The notes under the pieces were generated by a model. It was not told the origin of the DNA. It was given only the letters and a program-made list of their open reading frames with translations, and did not search any database. Source: Suillus spraguei (Eukaryota > Basidiomycota > Agaricomycetes > Boletales > Suillaceae). From it: a stretch of DNA of 64,000 bases. Positions 22,410-34,925 of this stretch are shown in pieces. Location: contig JABCPU010000220.1 of the NCBI GenBank assembly GCA_016800925.1, positions 49,662 to 113,661 of the forward strand. Reading direction: 5' to 3'. Every line of letters starts with the position of its first letter. Within the stretch, counting starts at the first letter, position 1. The position numbers and the translations under genes are program-made.

Positions 22410-24275
22410 ATGAACGAGAGTATGCAAAAATGAATGATTTGTTACTGATGATGGTGTGAGGGAGAGGAATGAGGCGCATTAATACATGTATGAGGTGTGT
22501 CATATCATTATTGATGTGTCATGTTATATTGGTCACATGTCCTCAATTTTTACAATCAGAAACATTGATTTGGCTAGTAGCATCATTGCATGCTCTGATC
22601 TCATCGACCTGACTATCTATACATGTTCTTAAGTAGCAAAAATGGGGGCCTTATAGTGTTCAGTTAAAGAATTTATTAAGATCCTACACCACTGTCGAGG
22701 AACTCAGAACACATGTCTGGTAACTTCAGGTGGCTGTATATTAAGGTTTACATGATGACTAATATCGAGCACTATGTTCAGGATTTCCCTTTCGCACACC
22801 TCTTGTCCGGACCGATCAGTTTTGTCATATGTTCGCAATGCCTGTGTTTTCTCATTGGCCACTGGCTCCTTCTCTGCCTTCGTACCACCTCTCGTTGCCC
22901 GCCGGCTCTTTCTTCAGTGTCAAGATATGACTATCAACGTCACTCTCGTACATACTCATCCTTTTCTTTCACATACACAATCACTCTTTGATACATGCTT
23001 CAGACATGTTTTCCTTTGATTCTCCGTCTTAATCAGCATATTAATACCTCTCACCGTCGAATATTGTTGAGTAGTCTTTTGACCCAATGTGAAGTCTTCG
23101 TTCTTGTCCCTCATCCCTAGTCTGAGCCTCTTCAGATCTTCACATTCAGGGCCTTTGCAGACACAAGTTAGCAAAGCTCTTTGTCTGCACAACGTGCACA
23201 CAAATCAAGAAGTCACAAAATCGGAGCCATGAATGCATGACCCACCACCATCATTCTTCATTGTTATCATTTGATTTTTTCATACTATAGGATTATTATC
23301 CTTGTAGCTTCTAGTAGACATTGGATGACTTCCCATAGCATTTAGAACACTGTTCTAAATGTATTGTGCCGCTGTCAAATCTCAGTCTTTAGAGAGGGGG
23401 GGGCAGGACCCCCTTTCTATATTCAAATCATGTTCTAAACATGTTCTAAATCGCTTTCAAACACCACAACAATATCACAAACCTCTGGTACGATTGACAC
23501 TTGCATAGATCATTGTACACGCACTGACAACGACTCAGCGGAATGGATGTCGACTGATATATATATTACCCCTATTGTTATGATGGTCATTGCGATCCAA
23601 GTACAGAGCTTGCCAGGGTGTATTAGCTTAGGAAGTAGGCCACTTCAAATAAGATATGTTCTTCAAGTTCTTGCTTGTAGGCATTCACATTGTGATCCTG
23701 AAAAGATGACTGCACCAAGTTTAGCCATCCTATGCCTCTGGTCATTATCTATCTCATCCTCTACCAGCTCAAGCTTGTGATATAGTTGATATTGATCAGT
23801 CCATATTTAGGTTGAAAATATGTATTCAAATCTAGAAGTAAGAAGTATTTAGTCTGCGGTTTAGAAGATGTTTTGTTGATGCACTTGAGCCGAATCTCCG
23901 ATCAATAAGATTTAGAACAATATCTAGGATTTTAAATGCTGAGGTAAGTCACCTACTATCATCATTCCTCATTATTTCTATCATTTTACTATAGGATCAT
24001 CCTTGTAGCTTCTAGTAGACATTATTATATTACATTTGATTTGTATTTAGAGCCAAATGAAATATATTAATTCACAACCAGGATAAACGAGGGTACCGGT
24101 GAGGGACTTGCGGTTAAATCAACGGAGCCGTTTCGTGGTCGCCAAAGCAACAGGACAACAGAAAGCACACATGCACAAACGGAGTTGGTTCAACGCGTTT
24201 ATTCACTGTCAAATTTTTCGCCCCCTACCACCAGACACGGAACTGCAATCTTACTAGCTAGGCAGGGGCCGTTGA
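22410..24275. other. Gene-free region with a spaced direct repeat
   Basis: No supported gene. About 75 bp at 23,239-23,320 recur as a diverged direct copy at 23,952-24,028 (shared core ATCCTTGTAGCTTCTAGTAG). Between them lies TTTAGAACACTGTTCTAAAT, a near-palindrome at about 23,340-23,359, and further TTCTAAA motifs. It may be the remains of a small mobile element. Confidence 0.4.
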
Positions 24276-24691
24276 CATCAGGAAATCATGAGTTTACTTA
24301 TTCCTTACTTATTTCAAACTTTTCCCACTTATTTCAAATGGACCTACTTTTTTCTGAAATTTGACAACTGCTTCAAAATTGAGTATTCCAATATGTTTGT
24401 TGGGCCTGAGAGACAAGTTTCATTGCATAAGACCAACAATTAGTGACTAGTATGAAGCTCGAGTGACACATTAATGCTGATGATTTTATTTCTCAAATAT
24501 TCTCTTGAGGTACTATTTTGCAAATTAAGAGTCCAATAATTTTATAGCACACATTTATAATGATGGCTAACAGATCCTGATAGTTCAGTTGGGACCAGGT
24601 GGTAATTTAAGAGAAATAAGTAGATCCATTTGGAATAAGTGGGAAAAGTTTGAAATAAGTAAGGAATAGGTAAACTCATGATTTCCTGATG
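24276..24691. mobile_element. MITE-like element, 416 bp
   Basis: Terminal inverted repeats of about 73 bp (24,276-24,348 and 24,618-24,691) starting CATCAGGAAATCATGAGTTT, with few mismatches. The AT-rich interior has no coding capacity. The target duplication is unclear (GA on both sides at most). This is the form of a miniature inverted-repeat transposable element. The superfamily cannot be assigned. Confidence 0.75.
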
Positions 24692-25214
24692 GAGAAGAGG
24701 AGTTGCAATATTGATGTGCTCACGCCTCCTATCGAATGAATCGGTATGTCTGTGGCTTTGCACTGGTGCAATATATTCGTATTCTTGATGTATTCAGCCA
24801 GTATTGTTAATCATGTCTGAAAGGTCAACATCAAACAGTAAAAAATTCACTGGCAACTGGCGCTAAAGGTCGGTTTTGACCGAGTATCTTCGCTAGTCAA
24901 AGTTGAACGTTGAGCTGCGGATGTCGGACTGCCTTTTGATACCGCCTTTCACACACTTCACTGAAACTGAACGAGTTAAATGTGTGAAGGATATCACGGT
25001 CGCAAACTCACTGCAACACTGGCGCTGGGGCTCAACTACAGCTGCAGGTATATCACGAAAAACACGAACCAATTAACTGAGGCTTTCCAATACCACGAAT
25101 GCCAGTTCCTGAGTGGCAGAAGGAACCACGAACCGCCCACTGCACCCTGAGACATACATAATGGTATGTTACTGATAGATAAACTGCCTTGTACAGTCTT
25201 AACAACTCGATCTA

Positions 25215-27412
25215 TTACGACACGGAAGGCTTCCACTCAGCAAGCCACTCCTTCATGTACATTAATGCTGCTGCCTGCACGACCGCAATAGTCGGATCTA
25301 CAGCGCCATTATCAATAAACATGTCTGAGCAGTGGAATCCATCGCTCTCGTAGATTGGCATATTGGTGGTGTTAGGCTTATTCAGCCCATCAGCAGAGAC
25401 AGTTGCCCCGCGCCAAGGGTCGCGCAGGCCGTTAGCGAAAAACAGACGTGAGACATTCACGTTCCAACCAGCATACATTGCATTTGTCTTTGCCGTGTGA
25501 GTATTAGGCGGAGAAGCGAAGGCTTCGGGGAACATGTAGACACATTGGCGCTGATGATTTAGATATTGATAAATATTGATTTGTTGCATCAAGTCTACGT
25601 ACCTCATCAAAACTGGGTTGAAGGATGCGGCTCACGACCGCAGGTTGGCCTTCAGGAGGCCCAACCTGGTAGAAACCTTCTTGATTACACCTAGTAAAAT
25701 TGTCAAATCAGATATCGATGCGGATGAGAATGCATACACCATCCAAAACCACGATCTGTTGGCATTATCTACGGTAATATTGGTCCAGTAGATGTCAGTC
25801 GGATCAAACGTTCCAAGACAGGTTCTGGCTTCAAGTCAGGCAGTGTAAACGATACAAGGTTCTAAGAATACGTACTCAGCATCCTGGTCGTGACAAACTT
25901 CATCATCCATATTAGCCATGTCAGTCAAAAGTAAAACGGACCGCCATACCATAGTGGTAGTACGTTGTGTTCCAATAATTGCCCCAAGACTTAATAGCAT
26001 TATCAAGTCCCCACCCGTCAGAACCGGCATTGACACCATCCTTGACCTCGAGTGCATCGCAGAACTCATAGAACATTGACCCTGAGCCGTCATCAGGTTG
26101 CATAGATTGCCAATCCCATAGGTTGTATTCAACTGTTGGTCCAAGCAGAGTCAGTCAGGACAAAAGATAGTAGGCCAAATTGAAAAAGAACATTGTCCAA
26201 GGACAAATGTACGGATTCGTACCAAAGTCGACAGGTGACACGACATGTGCAGATGTTCTGTGCGAATATTTAAGACTGAATGAAGTACAAGAACGACTCA
26301 CGGGCCGTCGCGAAGTCGCCTACGTGTTTGAGATCACCGAGGGAAAATGCCTCCTGGAGTGTCTGGATTCCAGCTGTATCCTTAGCTGCATACATCTCAT
26401 CCAGGTAGGCGATCACTGCCTGTACATCGGAAGAACAGTTCTTTGGCATGTGCTCGCGAATAGGGGTGAAATAATCATAATAGTCTCTAATTTTGGTCGA
26501 GAAGAGGTCGGGGTTCAATAAACGTCCACATTGTTTGCATATTCATCCGCGCGGACGTGACCATAAGGGAAGAGAGAGGTAATCAATCAATGGAAGTCAG
26601 CAATGGTTGCAATGAAGTGACTTACGCGATGGCTTCCACAACGGCAGAAGATGCATATCCAGCCCAGAAAATCCCCGGTTTGCTTGGAGTCGATTATCAC
26701 GCTGAAAGAACAGCATTTCTTTGTGGCACTCACTTAACCATCGTATAGCTGACAAGGGCTCCCGAGTAGCTGCCTCCTACCAATATCCATGGCGCCTGAC
26801 CCGGTTTCACAGTATCACCCCCAGGCATAGGAAGGTCAGCTGTGGTCGCAAAATACGCGATATCATCGATAACCTGCTGGATGGTGAGGAGCGCGAGAGA
26901 TTGCGACGTAAGGTTGTCGTATGGATTGGAATAACCAAAGAAACGGTGTTCGGTGATGATGCTTGCACCATTTTGTTGCTGAGCAATGAGACCAGTGATG
27001 CTGTGATTGGTCAGTAAGGCATCGCTGCCTGAAATCAAGTACTTAAGGAGAAAGGCAACCAATCAATTATGGCAAAACCCACCATCTGCGTTACCTTCTG
27101 CAGGTGTCATCAATATAATGGGACCGCCTTGAATGCGCACATCAATATCACTTAAAGGATATCATATCTCAATACTCGTGACATACCAGGCTTATAAAAT
27201 TCCAGGTTTATCCAGTACCGCTGCTGGAAGGTTCCCAGCTCTGAATTATTGTGGTCGATGAGTTGGTCGAAGTAGTAGACGGTCGTAATGTTTGGGAGTA
27301 CCGTGCCATTCGGCACTGAAATTTTTGGGATAATAGGCATAGCACGAAGCATGGCATTGGGAATGACTGCTCTGGCAATGCCCGCAAGTAACAGTGATGT
27401 GAGGGCCCACAT
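25215..27412 (-). CDS. S28 serine carboxypeptidase-like protein, copy B
   Basis: Ten exons keep the frame: 27412-27187, 27127-27083, 27028-26734, 26682-26626, 26486-26302, 26132-25950, 25897-25876, 25824-25738, 25690-25603, 25550-25215; about 507 residues, normal for S28. An N-terminal signal peptide (MWALTSLLLAGIARAV) points to secretion or the vacuole. An ATG at 27,439 would add nine residues and bury the signal. The catalytic triad by motif is Ser179 (GGSYSGAL), Asp440 (NGLRDPW) and His469 (GFHCSD). Family members remove residues next to proline at acidic pH. Exon sizes equal those of copy A, so the two arose by duplication; this copy is intact. Several N-x-S/T sites suggest glycosylation. 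Confidence 0.92.
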
Positions 27413-27419
27413 CTTGATC

Positions 27420-28750
27420 GCAAGGGTTGGACTACACAATATGATATTAGCGGGGGAGGAACATTTTATATGTAACCACCGGGATGTTTAGGGTAACCAA
27501 GCAGCCTAATGCCCGGATTGAAGTTGGTCAAAGAAGGTCAAAGATCCGTCATAGATTCCTGGAAAACGTACTTGCACTTAGCGGCTAGCCTGCCGGTGAA
27601 ATTTTCAGAAGCTTACTGCTTGAATGAGAAATGCCGGCGCGCCGTGGGAATCACAGTAGATAGAACTTCACTGCATGCGCCAGCATGCTTTGGGGATGAC
27701 CACGATTGTACCGCACTCTCCAGTACTGGAAGTTGCTCATTTCGTCATTTTAGTACTACAGGAGAAGTTGGCAGAGTGCGTGGTGTTCGGTAATGCCCTC
27801 ATAACTTTGCTAGCAGATCGGTGCTCCGTGAATACACAACTTTGATGACCCTGAGCATTGTGAGCGCATATTGGGAATGCCACATGGATGTTGTAAGAAA
27901 GGTCTGAAAATGCAAGTGACAGGTGAGGAGAACTTGAAAAATGGCGGGTAGAGCTTCAAAGACGCACAAAAATTCAAGGTAAGTGAACCATTGTGCATGA
28001 TAGCGCCAAGGATGGTAAGTACCCTCTCCTTATTCCCTGCAGTATCGGGCATGCCGTTAGAATACTGAAAGGGAAATTCACATGAGTTCAGCTATGAGAG
28101 ACAGAGTTTGGACGAAGTAGAATGTGATGAAATTTTTGCGCTGCTGTTTGGCGTCATGGTGGCAATCGGGAAGTCAGAGAAGTGGGAAGGGACGGAGATG
28201 ACCGCTGTCTGTATAGTAATGTCAGAGTACACAATCTGCCCGGTTGAAAAAAAAAATAGATTTTGCGTTCTTCCGAGAAAGAACCTCATCTTGGTACACT
28301 GTTCACGAGTCATAAGACATAATAAGTTTCGAACATCCATAGCATGACACTACAGATTACAATACTGTTCCTGTGATACAGATATCACGGTCCACGGAGC
28401 ATCTTTGATAGAGGACGAGAATGTCGGTTGGGTACACTGCCAGAAAGACCAGAATTGGTCAGCTTATTTTCTTCCATAATTTTTTTATCCCGCCCGTGCG
28501 CCGCCTTAGCTGTGTTGGTAGTGTTGTGGGTAGAACTCTGCTGTCCGAACTGATTCTGTGTTCGCCGATCTGGTCTACAAAAGATGTGAATGGCGGGTGC
28601 CCCATGATCCGAATTGACGTTGTTGAGACTCAAGATGCGAATGCGATGCCATAACGTCAATGACTTTACCTACGCTGCGGGTCAACCATCCGTACAAATA
28701 TGTATGCTGCTGTGCGTCGAAAAAATGATCCCTTGTATATTTTGGCAATT
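27420..28750. other. Intergenic region between protease genes
   Basis: No supported gene. It holds the promoter of S28 copy B (just above 27,412) and the 3' region of the aspartic protease. Short open frames have no recognisable content. Confidence 0.45.
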
Positions 28751-28755
28751 CCACA

Positions 28756-30226
28756 TTAGTTGGTGGTGGCAGAAGTGAACGGGGTTGGAGCAAAACCCAC
28801 CCTGCGGTTGTCGCCATCTAACACAGTGTAGAAGCGCTGCATAAATGTGTAGCCAAGCATAAAGTCAAGCCCTGCACCAGTTTTCGTGGACAGCTTGTCA
28901 ATGATGAGATATATACCATCTTTCTCAGCACCAAAAAGCTTGAGGTTGAGAGAACGAGGCCAGATTTGGGCGTTAGAAGTGAGAGTGAAGATTTTCTGTG
29001 CAAAATGGTGAACAAGGGGTGTGAGGGCCGACAGAATTGACATACCTTGTTAATATGAAATTTCAACTCCCGTAGGTCAGTGTACTGCTGACGGGTAATA
29101 CGGAGAAGACCAGTCGGCTCATCGAAAGCAGCCCCGGTTTCAATCTTGTACTTGTCATAGGCATCTATCGAACGCTAATCAGACCATTATTACTCGCTGC
29201 GCTCTGAATACACACCGGAGGCAAGGTAAATATAGTTGCTGCCAGTATCGATGATACCAGGAAAGTCGTCCAAGATTATCGTGTTGCCGTAAGTGATGCT
29301 CTGTTTGATATTCCAGAACTTCGACGAGGCGGTGATAGGACTGAAACAACATAATTACTGAGAGTCTCGATTCATCTAGGAGCTGAGGTAGCTTACGCGT
29401 ATACAATGTCATCAGTGTACTTGGTATGGTCAATTTCACCAAAGGTGAGCTCTCCGATATGAGTGTCTTCATCCTCAGATAAGGGCTGGAAAAAGATACC
29501 AACAAGGTTATGACCAATGTCGCCTTCGTCAACCAGGCACTCAGTAAAGGTCGGGTACGTGCCAGGTTTACCTTTAAGGGTTCTGGCTGTTAAATCTCGA
29601 GGCCCGATGCCAAGGATACCGTCATATTCGACGTTTTTCGTTTTAGAAGCAACAGCAAGTTTGTAGTCGGGGATGGTGAGCTCACCACCGAGAGTGACGG
29701 TATCGAGGAAGATAGTTCCTGTAGACAATCGTAGGTTTTTTCAACTTATGATATTGTTGTATGTCATACCAGAGAAGGAGCTACCATCATCCCCTTCACC
29801 ATAGATTTCCTGTACACGCTGTCGAGTATTGACGCCGGTTTCGTAGTATGGAGTGAGGCCGCCAATCCATGTGACCGCACTACCGGTGTCGACAACCACA
29901 TAGTCTTTAATAATACATTAGAAGCCGCATATTTTATCAGTGTTGAACTAACAAGTTGTGACGGGGCTGCCAACGGCAAGTGCTGCGACGTATTTGCCCT
30001 CACCGGCTAATACCACAGGAATGTTTTCAGCACGTCGGCCATGCGTATGGTATTCCCTGGAGGCCGCCACACGAGCTTTATCGTGTTGCATGAGGTCAAT
30101 AGTACCATTGGAGAAGTCCAGTCTCCTGGCAAGGGGGTGGTCGATGGGGGAATTGCGAACTTCAACGGGCGATCCCGTGATTGACAAAGCCAGGAGAAGT
30201 GCCAACAAGGGTGCACAAAGGAACAT
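28756..30226 (-). CDS. Pepsin-like aspartic protease (family A1), secreted
   Basis: Six exons: 30226-29953, 29904-29770, 29718-29397, 29340-29216, 29164-29046, 28995-28756; 404 residues, usual for A1 preproenzymes. A signal peptide (MFLCAPLLALLLALSITGSP) is followed by a propeptide to about residue 75. The two catalytic aspartates are Asp97 (VVVDTGSAVTW) and Asp275 (GIIDTGSNYIYL). The C-terminal part has the hydrophobic motif FMLGYTFMQRFYTVLDGDNRRVGFA typical of the second lobe. It would cleave proteins at acidic pH outside the cell. It lies 1.3 kb upstream of S28 copy B on the same strand; together they suggest a small extracellular protein-degradation cluster. Confidence 0.93.
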
Positions 30227-30329
30227 GGTTTATTGCAGTGGAAGTATTATCATACTCAATAGCCCATTATATACTTCAAGTTATGTGCCAGCGAACGCGA
30301 TGACCGTGGCGCGTACTATATTGTAACGT

Positions 30330-32085
30330 CCCCCTCGAAAAAGCAATGATGAGGTAGTTCCGACCCGAGTCACATGAGTCATGAGTGCAAGAATTCGACC
30401 TCTCGATAAAATGTGGTAAGAGACGGTTTGCTTTTCATTTGGCAGGTGGCAGAAATTTCAACAAAATTCGCCTAGTTGCCAATGATTCAAACATTCATTG
30501 ACTTACCTCACGTTCATTTCCATAGAGTTGTCACCCATCATGAATATATTCAGTTTCCCAGGTTGGTGTAGCAAGCGTTGCTGAGCGCTGAGGAGAGCGA
30601 TTGCGACCCCCAGCTGTCAAGGGTCCTTGGGAGAAGGGTTTTGTCAGAGGCAAATGACACGTGAAATCTTCGCCCGTTACGTCGCGTTAATGACGTACGA
30701 TGCACCTCAACATCTGATGCTACGGCAACAACATTTGCGATCCCACTTATTTTTAATCATAGTCGCACGGAAGCCATGGACGTCGACAATAAGAATGATT
30801 ATGCCGAGATGGTAAAGAAGATCATTTCGCAGAAACTCATATCCAAATCTTCGAATCGATGTCAGCGTCGGTGGTTCACCTATTATTCCCACATATCCTA
30901 GTTAGTAAAGTGGCCTCACGGTTGTCGAAGAACCACTTAATTACAGCCATTTGCAGGTAGAATTGCAGGCCAAAATTTTTTCACTACCATCAGTGAATTG
31001 GTGAGGAAAGTAGATTGCTATATATCACAATATATAGTACATAATCACAACAATTAGCATAATTCTGTTATCGCACATCATATTGTCATCTTTGCCCTTA
31101 CATAGGAAAGGATTCTTCCTGATTTTACCATGAACCTTTAAGATCAGGAATGGGTCTCATCATCGCTCAAACTAAAAGTCAAAGGGAAGGCTGAACAAAA
31201 GCTACTGGTTAATCTACACGAATCAAAATTGCCACATCAGTGGTAAGGCTCATGATATCCAGGCTGAGACTAAAAGTTCGTATCTTTCAGGGAACGAGGA
31301 TGTGTTAATCTCGGTGGGAGACTATATATGCATGTCTGCTATTACATCTCGATGGAAAACTAACTTTCAATCACTTTCATGTCAAATTTACATGTAAACA
31401 TGAAAGCCAGTATTCTCCCAACTACGAAAGTATATTCACCTGAGCGAGTCCACAAAAATTCCTTCATGCTTCAACTTTCAATGCCAACAAATTTGTTGTT
31501 CCAATGTTTGTCAGCTACGTGTCAATTTGAAATGCATGCAAATAAGCTATACCTTTCCGTAGCAGCTGGGTTGTGTCCAACAAGCAGCCGACAACCAATT
31601 TGCATCATGCCTCAGATCTCAAGGCGACCTTATCTGCTTGGGACTGTGTCCCGATAAGTTAGATTGTGCTCGGAGCAGTGGAATGGGTTTATCAAGTGCT
31701 TGAGAACCAATAGAGGTCTTACCTTGAGTTCGTACACAACCTTCTACTTATATCTGATGACTAGCAGATGAATTGTACTTGTGAAAACCAATGATGTGTT
31801 TATTAAGTGAGCGAACATGAAAGTATGTACTTATTTGAATTTCGACGCTATCTGCTCTAGGTTTCTAAGAATGGTTCATTGTATTCAACTTCCAGGAATT
31901 TATCGATGTGAGTCTGAATTAAATATTTCTTTCAATTGTGCTTGTCTCACAGTCTATGCTTTCTATTCTGAGACTGACACAAAGAATATAAAATACAGAT
32001 GTCTTCAAAAGTTCATGATCACATTATATTTTTTTGATACAACCCATTAAAGGCAGATGGCCAGTCCCGCAGAGTAGAGCTCGAA
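30330..32085. other. AT-rich intergenic region with a dispersed repeat fragment
   Basis: No supported gene. Bases 30,985-31,115 resemble the outer ends of the palindrome at 58,133-60,735 (shared CATCAGTGAA and AGCATAATTCTG), so a fragment of that repeat family lies here. Confidence 0.5.
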
Positions 32086-32089
32086 CCTT

Positions 32090-32425
32090 ATATGTTTCGC
32101 CATGCATCATCACCCTGCACATCTTTTCGCACTTCAGGAGGAAGTCCTCATGCCTGGATTTTGGACCTATGTTATATGTTCCGCCATGCATCAATGCTCT
32201 GTGTTTCCTTTCGCGCTTCAGAAAGAAGTCTTTACACGTGAATTTTGGACCTACATTATATGTACCACCATGCATCATTGCCCTGCATGTCTTTTTGTGC
32301 TTCAGGAGGAAGTCTTTATGCCTGGATTTTGGACCCATGTTATATGTTCCGCCATGCATCAGCACTCTGCGTTTCCTTTCACGCTTCAGGAAGAAGTCTT
32401 TATGCGTGGATTTGGGGCATCAGTG
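32090..32425. repeat. Tandem repeat, 84-bp unit, about four copies
   Basis: Unit starts (CRCCATGCATCA) at 32,099, 32,182, 32,266 and 32,350. Units 1 and 3 (GAGGAAGTC...ATGCCTGGATTT) resemble each other more than units 2 and 4, so the true period is a two-unit, 168-bp block. Eighty-four is divisible by three, so both strands stay open. The minus strand gives a 28-residue repeat beginning MHGGTYN and rich in Lys, His and Cys. Real translation is unproven. Confidence 0.85.
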
Positions 32426-32707
32426 ATTCAGCCTCTCAATGCAATGCTGCCATTACTATTTGGTGAAGTCTGGTATCTCTATTCCACCTTCTCATGTATT
32501 ATTCATTAGGGTATTGAATTCTACATTGTAAACACATGCAGGTGTGTCTAGAATAGATCTTCAATGAGATGTGCCCCAGAGATCATTCTAATTGTTCATG
32601 TGTTGCACACAACATTAAATCTATCAGTAACATCAAACCATGACATTAATGGCAAACTAATTAGCAAGCTACAAGTGTAAGAGATCTAATATGGATCAGA
32701 GAAATAT

Positions 32708-34116
32708 CTAGGGTGAATCAAACACAGCATCATCACATTGTGCTCTCTGCCTTGCAAGAGCATTGATGGACATGTTGGCCTTCATTGCATTGCTAAGTTT
32801 GCCTCGGCGATTCCTCCTAAAAACTTTTCTGAAAACAGATTCTAACAAGGCTTGGTTTAGGGGGAAAATTACACACCTAGTCCACCATTTGAGAAGTTTA
32901 TCCACCCTGTGCTGTGCTTCTTGACCAGGGGGCTTTTCAAAGAAGTCAATGATGGTCCGCCAAAATTGTTGGTAGTCAAAGTCACCATCCATGGACCACC
33001 AAGAGGTGATGGAAGAAAGTGCGAATTGCACCTGTGAGTATACATGACAGTGAAGATGTATAATACAATTGACTAGGCATTGTAACTTACCTGACATGCG
33101 GTGTATGTGATTGAGTGAGGAGTGACTTTCTCCAAATGAATGATTTGTGCTACATGTTTTTTTACCTTGATTGCAGATAAAGACTTCTTAGCCTGTCAGT
33201 TGTTACTGATGATATCTGCACCATCGCTGTCACCTTCGACATCTTTTGCTGAGGAAGGTGACATGAACACAGCCTTGTAGCTCTGAAACAGCAGTCAGTT
33301 TGCTGTCAAGCAACTTCAGTGCAACCAATCTGAATGAGAATCTCACCCTTGAAAAGAGCCTCCTCAAGATCATCTGGATTGGAAGTGTACTTATCATATA
33401 AGTAAGCGGGAAATGATAGATTTGTCATGATATACCCATCTGAGCAATTTCGAATTCCTGCCCTCACCCTGGCAAACTGTGAGTGCTGTCTCTTGGGATA
33501 TTAAAGCCACTACTTACTCTGGGTTATTCCAGTCAAGCTTGGCTGAACAGAGTAATCTGCCACACACATCATGGGTCAATCCATGGGAATGCTTATTATC
33601 GTAGTCAACAGGGGATTGCGGCTTAAATTCACGATTGATCCATTCTGAAATGAGAGTCTTCAGTTTTGAGGCATCATCTCCTCGAGCGCCATCAGCCCCC
33701 TGTCAAAGCTAGACAAAGACTTAGCTATGACAACCGTCAATATTGTTGAACAAACTATCTTTAGCATGTGCAAATACTCCTCATACTCCATACTTGAACC
33801 CTTTTTGTAGAACCATGGTGAAGTTTTAGTTAAGGTAGAGTAACCTATTTGCAGTTGATCCTGACTATGTAATCACGCTAATGAGTAGTACACACGAACC
33901 AATGGCAAAACACTTACTTGATGGTAGTCTTCTGGTCTTCATTCTTGTATCTTCTGTTGTGTTCTGTGATGAGGTCCTCAATACTATTGAACAGGGCGAC
34001 AACATGCCTAATTGCTCTTCCTTTAGCAACATACCAGATTGTTTGCCTAACAGATGGTGAGAAATGCAACCCAATACTGCGTGCAATAGTAGTCACACCT
34101 TTCCTTAGCTGCGCGC
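32708..34116 (-). pseudogene. DUF6698-type protein gene, truncated and broken
   Basis: Exons can be followed on the minus strand: about 34,116-33,930 (LHFSPSVRQTIWYVAKGRAI), 33,710-33,525 (ADGARGDDASKLKTLISEWI), 33,475-33,345 (GYIMTNLSFPAYLYDKYTSN), 33,285-33,170 (YKAVFMSPSSAKD), then after an intron the C-terminal part to 32,708 (VQFALSSITSWWSMDGDFDY, DKLLKWWTRCVIFP). The order and the motif TPHSITYTACQVQFALSS are those I associate with the Agaricomycete DUF6698 family; its function is unknown. An in-frame TGA near 33,199 precedes CAG, where CGA would be expected. The 5' end is cut off by an LTR at 34,117. Confidence 0.6.
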
Positions 34117-34925
34117 TGTAAAGATACAACCTAGCCTGGGCTGTAGATAAACCACTGCCTAAACTAGTATGTGAGTCTTGCGCTCCATCTAGTCTGCTTC
34201 ACTTGTGAGAACAAGAGCATTCGACCCTAAAGGGGGATGCCTATTAGTATGGTCAAGTTCAAGTCTAACTTATGCGCAAAACAAGCATCGAGGTCAGCGG
34301 TAAGTTGCCGTGGTCAGCAATGATACCACCAGAACTAGTGTCATGCATAGCGGTGCTAGTGTGGTTGAGATATAGTCAGTAACAGTTGCATCGAGCGAGT
34401 GATGTCGAGCGATGATATCAGCGGTAGCAGTAAGGTTGCGAGCAGTGCAAGGAAACAGTAAAGTAGCAGTGCATGAGAAGTTCAGTCAAAATAACAGTCA
34501 AAGTCCAGCGGTATGCCAGTGGTAATGGAGAACGAGCATGATAGATTAACGAGCGATAAGGAAACTTTAAAGACCAAGTCCACTACTGGGTAGATCCAGA
34601 GCTAGACAATAATCCTGACCTATAGTACGTGCAATGGTGTAAAATCAGGTACTGTATTGTGTGGGGTATGCGGTGCTTATATCCTAAATCGTATGTACTC
34701 GGAATACTCTAGGTGAGATCAGTAGCGCTGGAGTGTAGTAACCGCCGTAAGTAAACATAGTGCGAGGCGCTGCGGCACAAGGCAACATGTAATTAGGCTA
34801 GCTGTGGAATCAGTGATAACGAACATAATACAAATGATGCACCAAATGGAGCTATGCGGACGCAGCAAGGACATGGAAGGGCATCAGTACATGGAACGTG
34901 GTGCGGCGGTCGGTACAGTGTGCGG
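34117..34925 (-). repeat. LTR2 fragment, minus orientation
   Basis: Begins TGTAAAGATACAACC, like the solo LTR at 18,007, and follows it for about 800 bp. It stops about 130 bp short and is joined head to head to an LTR2 in the opposite orientation at 34,926. Confidence 0.75.

Noticed and set aside
23547..23780. 77-codon plus-strand ORF
   Set aside because: No domain; lies between diverged direct repeats in non-coding DNA.
32090..32425. Regularly spaced repeats that could suggest a CRISPR array
   Set aside because: Units are adjacent with no unique spacers, and the genome is clearly eukaryotic.
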